Positions 44,582-53,470 of a stretch of 64,000 nucleotides of DNA are shown here, one piece after another. Position 1 is the stretch's first letter; the number at the start of each line of letters is the position of its first letter. This stretch comes from Mollicutes bacterium Phil14. Its GTDB lineage: Bacteria; Bacillota_I; Bacilli_A; ML615J-28; CAG-698. The position numbers were made by a program, and so were the translations under genes. The stretch covers positions 133,724-197,723 of the forward strand of contig MSHB01000022.1 in assembly GCA_001940985.1 (NCBI GenBank). The letters are read 5' to 3'. The notes below the pieces were generated by a model. The model was not told where the DNA came from, did not search any database, and saw only the letters and a list, made by a program, of their open reading frames with translations.

Positions 44582-45358
44582 TTACTCCTTATTATTTTCA
44601 ATTATTTCTTTAGCTAATTTAATATATTCTTTGCTACCTCGAGAATTATATGCAAACTCTAAAACACTTTTTCCATGCATTGGTGCTTCTTGTAAGTGAC
44701 TTGATCTACTAATAATCGTATTATAAGTTTTACTTGGTAATAATTCTTTTACTTTTTCACTAATACGATATCCAAAAAGATTTCTATTATCAAGTTTTGT
44801 TAATAATACACCTTCTATTGTTAAAGACAAACCAAATTCTTTCTTTTCTTTTTGAATTTGATTAATTTTTTGAACCATCTGAGTTAATGCATCATATGCA
44901 AAATAATCGCATTCAACAGGAATAATTACTGAATCACTTAAAAATAAGGCATTATCAATAATTAGTCCCAAAGAAGGTGGACAATCAAGTAAAATATAAT
45001 CATAACTTTCTTTTAGTTTTAAACCTTTTTTCAGTAAAATTTGTTCTTTATCAGACTTGTCCCTGATTTTTTCTTCAACATTAGCTAACAAATTAGAAGA
45101 AGGGATGATATTTAAATACTCATTAGTTGTTGAATATATACTATCAACTATATCCACTTTGTCAGTTAGGACATCAAAAGAACTATTTTTAACAAATTCA
45201 CGTCCAATGCCTAACCCTATTGTTGCATTAGCTTGTTCATCTAAATCAATTATAAGTGTTTTTTTCTTTTCTTTAGCTAGTGCAGCACCAAGGTTAATAG
45301 TTGTTGTTGTTTTGCCAACTCCACCTTTTTGATTAGCTATCGCAATTATTTTGCCCAT
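44582..45358 (-). CDS. soj: ParA-family chromosome partitioning ATPase Soj
   Basis: A 258-residue ParA: deviant Walker A ANQKGGVGKTTTTINLG, DLDEQANATIGLG, Walker B YDYILLDCPPSLG, and the ParA C-terminal LTKLDNR. ATG 45358 with GGAG upstream is preferred to the earlier ATG at 45370. It follows rsmG as in typical origin clusters, but the expected parB/spo0J gene is not next: mscS comes three bases later. Confidence 0.94.
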   Translation of the reverse strand: MGKIIAIANQKGGVGKTTTTINLGAALAKEKKKTLIIDLDEQANATIGLGIGREFVKNSSFDVLTDKVDIVDSIYSTTNEYLNIIPSSNLLANVEEKIRDKSDKEQILLKKGLKLKESYDYILLDCPPSLGLIIDNALFLSDSVIIPVECDYFAYDALTQMVQKINQIQKEKKEFGLSLTIEGVLLTKLDNRNLFGYRISEKVKELLPSKTYNTIISRSSHLQEAPMHGKSVLEFAYNSRGSKEYIKLAKEIIENNKE

Positions 45359-45373
45359 ATTTTTCTCCAATAT

Positions 45374-46057
45374 TTATAACGGCTTTTTCTTAATCTCCGC
45401 AAATCTCCTTGGAAATTTTTCATCCGTTTTCTTATTTTTCTTTATTTGTATCAAATATCTTTCTCCCATATCATATGGCAAATTATATTTGTGTATATAT
45501 AATACTTGAGAATTCAACTTATGTAAAGCACTTTTTGAAATATCTATCTCCTCTTTATAAGATGAACCTTTATAAGCAATTAAATCACCATTTACTTTTA
45601 CAAAAGGAATAGTAAGTTCTAATAACATTCTTAAATTACTAACAGCTCTAGCTGTAACTATATCAAAACTTTCTCTATAATTACAAATAGCATCTTCAGC
45701 TCTTTCGCAAATGAGTTTCACATTTTCAAGTTTTAGTTTATTAATTAGTTGTTCTAAAAATTTAATTCTTTTCTGAGTTGGTTCAATTATTACAACCTCA
45801 AGTTCAGGAAAAACAATCTTTAAAGGTATAGATGGAAACCCTGCTCCACTACCTATATCACATAAACTTTTTCCATTCAAATCAATGAATTTTCCCATCA
45901 TTATTGAATCATAAAAATGTTTTATATAAACTTCATCAATATTAGTAATTGCTGTTAAGTTGTATTTTTCATTTTCACTTATTAAAAAATCATAATAAAG
46001 AGAAAATTTTTCACACTGTTCCTTTGTTAATTCTAATTTACTTATTACTTGTTCCAT
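45374..46057 (-). CDS. rsmG: 16S rRNA m7G527 methyltransferase RsmG
   Basis: A 227-residue RsmG (GidB), methylating N7 of G527 in 16S rRNA. Seen: EKYNLTAITNIDEVYIKHFYDSI, SAM motif LCDIGSGAGFPSIPLKIVFPELEVVIIEPTQKRIKFL, and VTARAVSNLRMLLELTIPFVKVNGDLIAYKG. It overlaps the end of mnmG by 20 bases, as usual for gidA-gidB. Confidence 0.95.
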   Translation of the reverse strand: MEQVISKLELTKEQCEKFSLYYDFLISENEKYNLTAITNIDEVYIKHFYDSIMMGKFIDLNGKSLCDIGSGAGFPSIPLKIVFPELEVVIIEPTQKRIKFLEQLINKLKLENVKLICERAEDAICNYRESFDIVTARAVSNLRMLLELTIPFVKVNGDLIAYKGSSYKEEIDISKSALHKLNSQVLYIHKYNLPYDMGERYLIQIKKNKKTDEKFPRRFAEIKKKPL

Positions 46058-47915
46058 ATTTGCTCTCTAAATATACTAATAGCATTGTTATATCACTAGG
46101 ATTTACTCCACTTATTCTAGAAGCTTGAGCAATAGTTTGTGGGTTGACTTTCTTTAGTTTTTCCCTAGCCTCTAATGCTAAATTACTAACTTCATCATAG
46201 TTAATATCACTAGGAATTTTCCTAGATTCCATCATTTCCAAATGATGTGCTTCTTTATAAGCTTTTTGAATATAACCAGAATATTTAATTTCTATTAATG
46301 CTTGTTCTTTTATCTCACTTTCATAATCAAAAATAGTTTCTCCAACTTTTTCTAAATCAAAGAAATCTATATCAGGTCGTTTTAAAAATTCATATCCTGA
46401 TATTTTTTCATTAATGACAGGTTTTCCATTTAAAGACAAATATTCATTAACACTATTCTTTGGTGTGATTTTAATTTCTTTTGTCTCTCTTATCAATTTT
46501 TCAATATTGTTTCTTCTATCTAAAAACTTTTTATATCTTTCTTCACTAATAAGACCAATTTCATAACCATATTTAATTAATCTTTCACTTGCATTATCGT
46601 GTCTTAAAAGAAGTCTAAATTCGGCTCTGCTTGTTAATAACCTATAAGGATCTTTTACTCCCTTAGTTATTAAATCATCAATCAAAACTCCAATATATGC
46701 TTCATCACGTCTTAAAATTAAAGGTTGTTTATTTGCTAACTTCAAACTAGCATTTATTCCCGCCATTAATCCTTGACATGCTGCTTCTTCATATCCACTT
46801 GTACCATTTACTTGTCCAGCAAAAAACAAATTATTAATCTTTTTTGTTTCTAAATTGGCTTTTAATTCTAATGGATTAATAGCATCATACTCTATTGCAT
46901 ATGCATATTTAGCAATGACAGCATTTTCCAAACCTGGTAAACTATGTACCATTAATTCTTGAATATCATGAGGCATGCTTGTTGAAAAACCTTGAACGTA
47001 AGTTTCATCAATTAATTCACTTTCAGGCTCTAAGAAAATTTGATGTCTTTCTTTATCACTAAAGCGAACAATTTTGTCTTCTATTGATGGGCAATATCTA
47101 GGTCCTACCCCTTCAACAATTCCTCCATACATACTAGATTTTTCCAAATTCTCTTTAATAATACGATGTGTTTCACTAGTTGTATATGTTAAATAACAAG
47201 GCACTTGTTTTTCAAATGGACGAATCCTTTCATATGGAGTTGTATCACTAAAACGTAGTGGCATATTATCTCCATATTGTGGAGTTGTTTTTGAAAAATC
47301 GATTGAGTTGGTTTTTATTCTAGGTGGTGTCCCAGTTTTAAGTCTAATTAGATTGAAACCTAATCTTTTTAAACATTCAGATAGTTTAGTTGTTGTTCTT
47401 TCCTGATCAGGTCCACCAGGCCAAAATGAATGACCACATAAAATTCTTGAAGCTAAATATGTGCCACTAGCTATAATTACTGCTTTTCCACATATTTTTT
47501 CATTTCCTTCAAGGATAACACCACAAACACTATCATTTTCAACAATTAACTCTTCAACATAAGCTTCTTTTACATCCAAGTTTTCTTGAGAAAAAACAAT
47601 TTCTCTCATACGTTTTGGATAAGTAACTTTATCTGATTGAGCTCTTAAAGCTCTGACTGCAGGCCCCTTAGATAAATTCAACATCTTAAGTTGCAACAAA
47701 GTCTCATCAGCAGTTTTTGCCATTTGTCCACCTAAAGCATCAATTTCACGAACTATTATTCCTTTAGCTGGTCCACCGATTGAAGGATTACATGGCATAT
47801 TAGAAATACGATTAATACTTCCAACAATCATCAATGTCTTATTATTAAGTCTTGCGCTTGCAAGTGCAGCTTCTACTCCTGCGTGGCCACCGCCAATTAC
47901 AATTATATCATACAT
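46038..47915 (-). CDS. mnmG: tRNA uridine-5-carboxymethylaminomethyl modification enzyme MnmG
   Basis: A 625-residue FAD protein which, with MnmE, modifies U34 of tRNAs. Dinucleotide motif IIVIGGGHAGVEAALASARLN, the conserved CNPSIGGPAKGIIVREIDALGGQMAK, and GQVNGTSGYEEAACQGLMAGINAS. ATG 47915 gives the normal N-terminus MYDIIVIGG. First gene of the origin-type cluster here; mnmE would lie elsewhere, since an Ig-like lipoprotein gene is upstream instead. Confidence 0.96.
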   Translation of the reverse strand: MYDIIVIGGGHAGVEAALASARLNNKTLMIVGSINRISNMPCNPSIGGPAKGIIVREIDALGGQMAKTADETLLQLKMLNLSKGPAVRALRAQSDKVTYPKRMREIVFSQENLDVKEAYVEELIVENDSVCGVILEGNEKICGKAVIIASGTYLASRILCGHSFWPGGPDQERTTTKLSECLKRLGFNLIRLKTGTPPRIKTNSIDFSKTTPQYGDNMPLRFSDTTPYERIRPFEKQVPCYLTYTTSETHRIIKENLEKSSMYGGIVEGVGPRYCPSIEDKIVRFSDKERHQIFLEPESELIDETYVQGFSTSMPHDIQELMVHSLPGLENAVIAKYAYAIEYDAINPLELKANLETKKINNLFFAGQVNGTSGYEEAACQGLMAGINASLKLANKQPLILRRDEAYIGVLIDDLITKGVKDPYRLLTSRAEFRLLLRHDNASERLIKYGYEIGLISEERYKKFLDRRNNIEKLIRETKEIKITPKNSVNEYLSLNGKPVINEKISGYEFLKRPDIDFFDLEKVGETIFDYESEIKEQALIEIKYSGYIQKAYKEAHHLEMMESRKIPSDINYDEVSNLALEAREKLKKVNPQTIAQASRISGVNPSDITMLLVYLESKYGTSNK

Positions 47916-47994
47916 ATTTATCACCACTTTTTATATTTTATCACAATTACATATCTTTTTCTACAATTAGCTTATATTTTTTAAAATTTTTAAA

Positions 47995-48017
47995 ACCCTA
48001 TGATAAAATCATAGGGT
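47995..48017 (-). terminator. Intrinsic terminator after the Ig-like lipoprotein gene
   Basis: ACCCTATGAT-AAA-ATCATAGGGT, a ten-pair perfect stem, with TTT then a T-rich stretch on the minus strand. Confidence 0.8.
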
Positions 48018-48024
48018 CATTTTT

Positions 48025-49395
48025 CTATTCTAGTGGAACTACCGTAATAGTTATACTTCTTGAAATAGCTGGATTTACCTTAGAAGTAAATGTAATTGTT
48101 ACTTCACCTAATGCTAAAGCAGTTATCTTATAACCAAGGTTATTCTTAACTATTTTAACGATTCCTTCTTTATCAACTGAGAAATCAATTTCTTGTTTTG
48201 CATCGCTTGGTTCAATTGATACTCTCAAAGTTTCATCACATTCAAGTTCTAAAGTGAATCTATCACCTGGATCTTTGTAATTAATTGTAATCTTAATTCC
48301 TTCTGGATCTGGAACACCTACTACTAGTACTTCTATTTCTGCTTTACTTACTCCATCAGCACCTAAAGCAATAATCTTAACTGTACCTTTTTTAATACCA
48401 GTAACTACACCATTTTCATTAACAGTAGCAATACTTTCATCACTACTTGACCATGTAACTTTTTGATTTGCAAATGAAGGTGTAACAGTAGCCTTTAAAG
48501 TAATAGTCTTTTCTTCAAAAACTTCAATTTCTTCTAAAGTGCTTGTGATTTCAATTCTTTCAATTGGAGCATATACAACTTTAATAGCAATTTCTTTTAC
48601 AATTTTTTTATCAGCTGTTGTAGCTTTAATTGTTACAGTTACATCATCAGGAGTAACTTTAATTGGAGTAATAGCACCATCAACAACAGTTGCATAACTA
48701 GTATCGCTACTTTCCCAAGTAACATTTTGATTTGCTAAAGCTGGTAGTACAGTTGCTTTAATAACAGAAGGTGTACCTAAAACAACATTTGTATCAGCTA
48801 ATTCTAATTCTAATTCTTCTGAATCTAAATATAATACTTCAATTTCCTTTTTAGCTACTAAAGTAGGATCATATTTTGAAGCAGCACTAATTGTTACAAA
48901 ACCAGGTTTAACAGTTTTTACTAAACCATTTGTATCAACTGTAGCAATACTTTCATCACTACTTGACCATTCAACATCTTTACTAATACTAGTAGGGTTT
49001 GTTGAAATAGTTAACTTCAAACTACCATTAACCTTTACTTGACTGTCGCCATTGATTTTTAATCCAGATAACTTTTCATCAACTACAGTAATTTCAACAG
49101 TTGCTTTGGTTGTTGGAAGTCTTTTAACTTGAGCAGTAACTTTGCTAACACCAACTTTTAAAGCTTTAGCAACATTTCCTTCAAGACTAACAACATCTTG
49201 ATTGCTACTACTATAAATGATTTCTTCTTTTGGACTAATATCTCCTAATACTAACTTTAATTCTATTTGTTCACCAATCTTCAATTCTAATTGATGGGCT
49301 TCAAAGCGGAATACATCTCGTTCATCTGTTCTTGCACATCCGCTAAAAAGGATTGCCAAAAGTAAAATTAAAATTAAATTCATTTTTCTTTTCAT
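48025..49395 (-). CDS. Lipoprotein with BIG_2 (bacterial Ig-like) domains
   Basis: 456 residues. Signal peptide with lipobox FSGC (Cys20), then about five Ig-like repeats. Three carry the BIG_2 hallmark: WSSSDESIATVDTNGLVKTVKPGFVTISA, WESSDTSYATVVDGAITPI and WSSSDESIATVNENGVVTGIKKGTVKIIA. A final beta-rich module (about 375-456) ends the protein. Surface-anchored, no catalytic domain; adhesion or scaffolding is likely. The right-edge protein shares near-identical repeat wording. The start codon is preceded by a hairpin, and the ribosome binding site lies beyond it. Confidence 0.85.
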   Translation of the reverse strand: MKRKMNLILILLLAILFSGCARTDERDVFRFEAHQLELKIGEQIELKLVLGDISPKEEIIYSSSNQDVVSLEGNVAKALKVGVSKVTAQVKRLPTTKATVEITVVDEKLSGLKINGDSQVKVNGSLKLTISTNPTSISKDVEWSSSDESIATVDTNGLVKTVKPGFVTISAASKYDPTLVAKKEIEVLYLDSEELELELADTNVVLGTPSVIKATVLPALANQNVTWESSDTSYATVVDGAITPIKVTPDDVTVTIKATTADKKIVKEIAIKVVYAPIERIEITSTLEEIEVFEEKTITLKATVTPSFANQKVTWSSSDESIATVNENGVVTGIKKGTVKIIALGADGVSKAEIEVLVVGVPDPEGIKITINYKDPGDRFTLELECDETLRVSIEPSDAKQEIDFSVDKEGIVKIVKNNLGYKITALALGEVTITFTSKVNPAISRSITITVVPLE

Positions 49396-49404
49396 AATCT
49401 TATC

Positions 49405-49435
49405 AATATAAATTAATATTTATATTTCTCCTTTC
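49405..49435 (-). promoter_or_regulatory. Ribosome binding site separated from its start by a hairpin
   Basis: On the minus strand GAAAGGAG (49428-49435) lies 32 bases ahead of ATG 49395. The intervening AATATAAA/TTTATATT stem (49405-49426) would, when folded, bring it to about ten bases. Confidence 0.5.
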
Positions 49436-49572
49436 AATTTTTGATTTTAAAAGTGCTTTCTTTACTATTGGTATTATAACATACTTTTTATAAATTGTTA
49501 AGCATTAGTTTAATTTTTTTAAGCGCTTCCATAAATTACATTTTTCTAATTTTAACACAAAAATCATTTTTA

Positions 49573-49601
49573 TTTACTTTTTTTTAGAAATATGATATAT
49601 T
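49573..49601 (+). promoter_or_regulatory. Promoter of the thioredoxin-like lipoprotein gene
   Basis: TTTACT (49573-49578), 17 bases, TATATT (49596-49601) with an extended TG. The region 49436-49570 is AT-rich and holds nothing else I can name. Confidence 0.6.
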
Positions 49602-49666
49602 ATCTTTGTTATTTAAGTGAATAATATGCATAATGTTTTATTTATAAAATAAATCTTGGAGGTTTT

Positions 49667-50998
49667 ATGAAAAAAATTATATCAGTTTTAATGTTTGCGT
49701 TAGTCATACTACTAACAGCATGTGGCGAAACTAAAACGCAATCTTTTAGTTTTAATAAAAGTAATCCAATACCGATTACAATTAGTGTTTCTGATGATTT
49801 CACAAAAATTAATATTTCTAATGGCAATGTTAATTCAACTATTAATAAAGATGATTTAACTGATTATCTTGAAAATAATACTTTGACTTTGGATGCTTCA
49901 TTTTTTAAAGATTTAGAAAATGGCACTTATAAGTTAGAAGTTATCGCTTCAAAGAAAATCACTCTTACTATTGTTGTTAGTGGTGAATCTCATAATTTTG
50001 AAGTGATTGATGGAGAAAATACATTCTCACAATCTTTAGGAAAATATTATGTCATTTTTTCTGATTTTGCTGGTAAAGATGGCATCAAGTTATCTAATGA
50101 TGCAGAAAAATTTGATATTTATTTAAACTCTTTCCCTGAAGGATGCGTAAGCAAACTATTTGTTGTAAAATATTCTAATAAAGAAGCTAACAAAATTGAA
50201 TCTCTTGTTGGAATTAATAATTATGAAGATTTAATAAAAGAAAATAGCTTAGTATCACCTACTTTAGTTGTTATTGAAAATGGTGTAATAACTAGTTACT
50301 ATACTGACTACACTGATATTTCTTCTTTTTTAAATATTGAACAAAGAAAAATAAGCCAAACAAATATCCTTCATAACATTGATAATCCAAAAGCTATTAA
50401 AATAGAAACTAATTTTGTCCCTAAAAAATATTCTGTTACAGATTCTTCAAACAAAGCTAAAACTTTCACTATTCCTGAAGAATACAAAGAAGATTCTGTT
50501 GGTTACTATGCAGGAGAAATGATTTTCCCTATGTACAGATTTAACAATTGGGAAGTTGGAAACTATAAATTAAAAATATTTAATGATGATGATAGTATTG
50601 AAGTTAATCTTTTCATTAGATCTACATTTAATTATATATATGCAGAAGATTTGTTTAACCAAAAAGAAGAAAGATACTATGTTTTCTTCCTAAGAGATGG
50701 TTGCAGTGGATGTAACTATGTTAAACCTACTCTTCTTAGTTACTCACAAAATTATTCAAGTTATAATTCAGATTTAAATTATCCACTTTATGCTATTCAC
50801 CGTTCACAAAACCCTTCTTCTACTATATATGTAAATCCTAACAATAACTCTGAAAACTTTGTTGGTGTTGACGATATAAAAGATTTAAGAGTTGGTTACT
50901 TCCCTCGTGTTGTATTAGTTGAAAATGGTGTAATAACAGCAGTTTACAAAAATGAAGGAAATGCTATTATGGATCATTTCTCTAATATAATGAAATAA
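49667..50998 (+). CDS. Lipoprotein with two thioredoxin-like domains, one degenerate
   Basis: 443 residues; lipobox LTAC (Cys19). The C-terminal part (about 325-443) is thioredoxin-like: EERYYVFFLRDGCSGCNYVKPTLLSY with a CSGC redox motif, then RVVLVENGVITAVYK. An earlier part (about 120-225) has the same frame, KYYVIFSDF...TLVVIENGVITSYYT, without the CxxC. So the protein appears to be a duplication with one inactive copy. GGAGG precedes the ATG. The C-domain closely resembles the convergent neighbour at 51069. Role in extracytoplasmic disulfide or redox chemistry is inferred. Confidence 0.8.
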   Translation: MKKIISVLMFALVILLTACGETKTQSFSFNKSNPIPITISVSDDFTKINISNGNVNSTINKDDLTDYLENNTLTLDASFFKDLENGTYKLEVIASKKITLTIVVSGESHNFEVIDGENTFSQSLGKYYVIFSDFAGKDGIKLSNDAEKFDIYLNSFPEGCVSKLFVVKYSNKEANKIESLVGINNYEDLIKENSLVSPTLVVIENGVITSYYTDYTDISSFLNIEQRKISQTNILHNIDNPKAIKIETNFVPKKYSVTDSSNKAKTFTIPEEYKEDSVGYYAGEMIFPMYRFNNWEVGNYKLKIFNDDDSIEVNLFIRSTFNYIYAEDLFNQKEERYYVFFLRDGCSGCNYVKPTLLSYSQNYSSYNSDLNYPLYAIHRSQNPSSTIYVNPNNNSENFVGVDDIKDLRVGYFPRVVLVENGVITAVYKNEGNAIMDHFSNIMK

Positions 50999-51010
50999 AA
51001 TTAAAATTAT

Positions 51011-51068
51011 AAAAAGGCTCACAGGAAATAATGATAAGATTATCTTTTCATTACCCTTGAGCCTTTTT
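51011..51068. terminator. Large bidirectional terminator between the two thioredoxin-like genes
   Basis: AAAAAGGCTCA pairs with TGAGCCTTTTT; the loop contains a further TAATGA/TCATTA hairpin. T-runs serve both convergent genes. Confidence 0.85.
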
Positions 51069-51587
51069 TTATTTGTTTAATTCACTATTCAAAGTATCTA
51101 TAATTTTAGCATGACCAGAGCATATAAAATAAGATTTTTTTACTCCATCAATTACTCTCACACTAATTAAAGATGGGGTAGTCCCTATATATAAATCATC
51201 CCATTTTTGAACTTCATCAACAAAAAATATACCTTTGACAGTTTCTCCACTACTATTAATATATGAACCTTGACCATGTTCTTTGTCTGGATTAGTTCTA
51301 TATATTAATTTATTTTTTTCATCAGACAAATTAAAACCATATATTTTTCTTGCTTTGCTATTTTTTTTAGCTTGCTTAATATATTTTAAAACATAAGGTT
51401 TAACTTCCTCACAACCTGAGCAATTTTCACGATAGAAAAATACATAATACCTATCTTCTTTTTGAGTATATATTTGTTGCTGAGTAAGATTCTTTATTCC
51501 ACTCATGTTACTAGAATTACAAGCACTTAATATAAATGTTGCGCTCATAACTAGCATTAATAATAAAACCTTATAAATTTTTCTCAT
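51069..51587 (-). CDS. Thioredoxin-like lipoprotein
   Basis: 172 residues; signal MRKIYKVLLLMLVMSATFILSAC with lipobox LSAC. The single domain has EDRYYVFFYRENCSGCEEVKPYVLKYI (CSGC) and the later TPSLISVRVIDG where a cis-proline Pro follows Thr. ATG 51587 has AAAGGA nine bases upstream. It is a paralogue of the C-terminal half of the 49667-50998 product, on the opposite strand. Downstream of two small membrane protein genes. Confidence 0.82.
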   Translation of the reverse strand: MRKIYKVLLLMLVMSATFILSACNSSNMSGIKNLTQQQIYTQKEDRYYVFFYRENCSGCEEVKPYVLKYIKQAKKNSKARKIYGFNLSDEKNKLIYRTNPDKEHGQGSYINSSGETVKGIFFVDEVQKWDDLYIGTTPSLISVRVIDGVKKSYFICSGHAKIIDTLNSELNK

Positions 51588-52032
51588 AATTTTCAGTCCT
51601 TTCATTTAAAAAGCTATCTATATTTTTATATTTCTTATAACTTATATATTTATAACGATATGCTCCATAATACAGAGTTAAATAGCATTTTTCTTTCTTT
51701 ACTATTAGTTTATAAAGAAGTATTATTCCTAAAACTAAGAAAAGAAGTGATAAAAATGACAATGATACAAATAAATTGAATTCTTCAGTTATGAAATTTC
51801 CTTTAATTTCTTTATATATGATAAATAGTATAGTTAATAGAAATATTAATAAAAAACTAACACAAGGCAAAATAATGCCTAAAAACGTGAATTTTTTGAT
51901 GTTTTTATGAAATATTTCTAATAATTCGCCTTTTTCATGATTTTTATTGATTTTTGCATAACATACGTTATCTTTTTCATCAAATCTAAAAATGCATGAT
52001 AGCGCCATTTCTTTATCTTTCATTTTTTGCAT
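51571..52032 (-). CDS. Two-helix membrane protein, unknown function
   Basis: 153 residues from ATG 52032 (GGTGAT upstream). Two hydrophobic helices at about 55-78 and 95-117 separate short soluble ends; the C-terminus is Tyr/Lys rich. No family recognised. It overlaps the thioredoxin-like lipoprotein gene by 17 bases, so the two may act together. Confidence 0.6.
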   Translation of the reverse strand: MQKMKDKEMALSCIFRFDEKDNVCYAKINKNHEKGELLEIFHKNIKKFTFLGIILPCVSFLLIFLLTILFIIYKEIKGNFITEEFNLFVSLSFLSLLFLVLGIILLYKLIVKKEKCYLTLYYGAYRYKYISYKKYKNIDSFLNERTENYEKNL

Positions 52033-52078
52033 ATTATCACCATCATCTTTAATTATTATATAACACACTACTTATTTT

Positions 52079-52378
52079 TTAAAGTCTTTTATTTAAAAAA
52101 AATGACGATATCAACCAAACACCCAAAACAATTACTAAAATCTTAACACTATCAAAACTTAAAAATACTAAACAAATAAACCCAAAAAGCAAATACAGTA
52201 TAAAAAGCACAATATCCATATATAAAAATGTTGCTTTGTATACCCCCTTCATCAATATAAAAAATCCTATGACACCAAGTATTATTAAAAATACAATTAT
52301 GTCCCCAAATATCCAAAACAATAAAAAAGAAGCAAGTAAGCTAATTAACCAATAATGATTAATCAAAAAGTTTTTCAC
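52079..52378 (-). CDS. Small hydrophobic membrane protein
   Basis: 99 residues, almost entirely three to four hydrophobic helices (WLISLLASFLLFWIF, IIVFLIILGVIGFFIL, IVLFILYLLFGFICLVF, ILVIVLGVWLISSFF). No motif recognised. It begins the short operon leading to the thioredoxin-like lipoprotein. Low complexity makes any family call unsafe. Confidence 0.5.
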   Translation of the reverse strand: MKNFLINHYWLISLLASFLLFWIFGDIIVFLIILGVIGFFILMKGVYKATFLYMDIVLFILYLLFGFICLVFLSFDSVKILVIVLGVWLISSFFLNKRL

Positions 52379-52455
52379 TTAATATCACCATTACATTTTA
52401 TTTTTCTTTTTTTAAAAAAGAACCTTTTAAAAATGATTACTCAAAGATAATAAAA

Positions 52456-52483
52456 AAACACCAAAGGAAATCCTTTAGTGTTT
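52456..52483 (-). terminator. Intrinsic terminator after degV
   Basis: AAACACCAAAGGA / TCCTTTAGTGTTT stem followed by TTTTTTATT on the minus strand. Confidence 0.88.
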
Positions 52484-52515
52484 ATAAACATCTTTTAAAA
52501 ATAATATAAACAGTA

Positions 52516-53376
52516 TTACTCGCCTAATATAAAGTATCCAAATCCTAAAATCCCACAACCAATATGAGCACCAACTGCAGGAGTAACCATATGAACTTGT
52601 ATCTCTAGTGGTGTATCTACTTTAGAAGCTAAATATTCTTTAATTTCTAAAGCTTCTTTTTCTCTTAATGTATGGAATACAAAAATTTGAACATTTTTAT
52701 TATCCCCAATCTCATTTAAGAACAATTCTAAAGCTCTTTCAATTGCTCTTCTATGAGTTTTAACTTTTTCTTTGCTTACGATTTTACCTTCTTTGTTCAA
52801 TTCCAAAATAGGTTTAATCTTAAACATATTGCCAACAAAACCAGCAGCACCACTTAAGCGACCATTTTTAACTAAATATGATAAGTTATCAACAATAAAA
52901 TAAGCATGTTGGTGTTTTATTAAATAGTCAGAGTAATCAAGTATTTCCTTTACACTTTTTCCTTCTTCAACCATTTTTTTCGCAACAATTGCTAAATACC
53001 CTTGCATATAAGTTGCAAGTTTTGTATCAACAACATATATATTAATTTTATCACTATATTCACTCTTTAAATTTTCAACCATTTGCCCTATAGAACTCAA
53101 TTGATATGAAATAGAGTACATAATCATATCTGTGTATCCTTCGCTTATTAATCTTTCGATTAATTCCATAGCTTCACCGACAGTTGGTGCGCTTGTTGAA
53201 GGTATAACATCTTCTTTACTTAAGCGCTCATAAAATTCATCAGCCTTAATTTCAATTCCGTCGATGTAATGTTCGTCTTTAAAATTAATTATTGATCTAA
53301 GTGTAGGAATTTGTGGATCATATCCCAAATAATCTAGCCCTGCATTTACATCAGTAACAATTGCTATTTTCGCCAT
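52516..53376 (-). CDS. DegV family fatty-acid-binding protein
   Basis: A 286-residue DegV protein: N-terminal IAIVTDVNAGLDYL, the PSTSAPTVGEAMELIERL loop, LSSIGQMVEN, and the lipid pocket region LSYLVKNGRLSGAAGFVGNMFKIKPIL. Family members (FakB type) bind a fatty acid and present it to the FakA kinase for phospholipid synthesis. Monocistronic with its own terminator. Confidence 0.92.
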   Translation of the reverse strand: MAKIAIVTDVNAGLDYLGYDPQIPTLRSIINFKDEHYIDGIEIKADEFYERLSKEDVIPSTSAPTVGEAMELIERLISEGYTDMIMYSISYQLSSIGQMVENLKSEYSDKINIYVVDTKLATYMQGYLAIVAKKMVEEGKSVKEILDYSDYLIKHQHAYFIVDNLSYLVKNGRLSGAAGFVGNMFKIKPILELNKEGKIVSKEKVKTHRRAIERALELFLNEIGDNKNVQIFVFHTLREKEALEIKEYLASKVDTPLEIQVHMVTPAVGAHIGCGILGFGYFILGE

Positions 53377-53470
53377 TTTCTATACTCCTTTTTAAAGATA
53401 CAAAAATTATATCATATTTTAAATTTTTTTTCAATACTTCTTATTACAATCAATTTGTAATTAGCACTTT

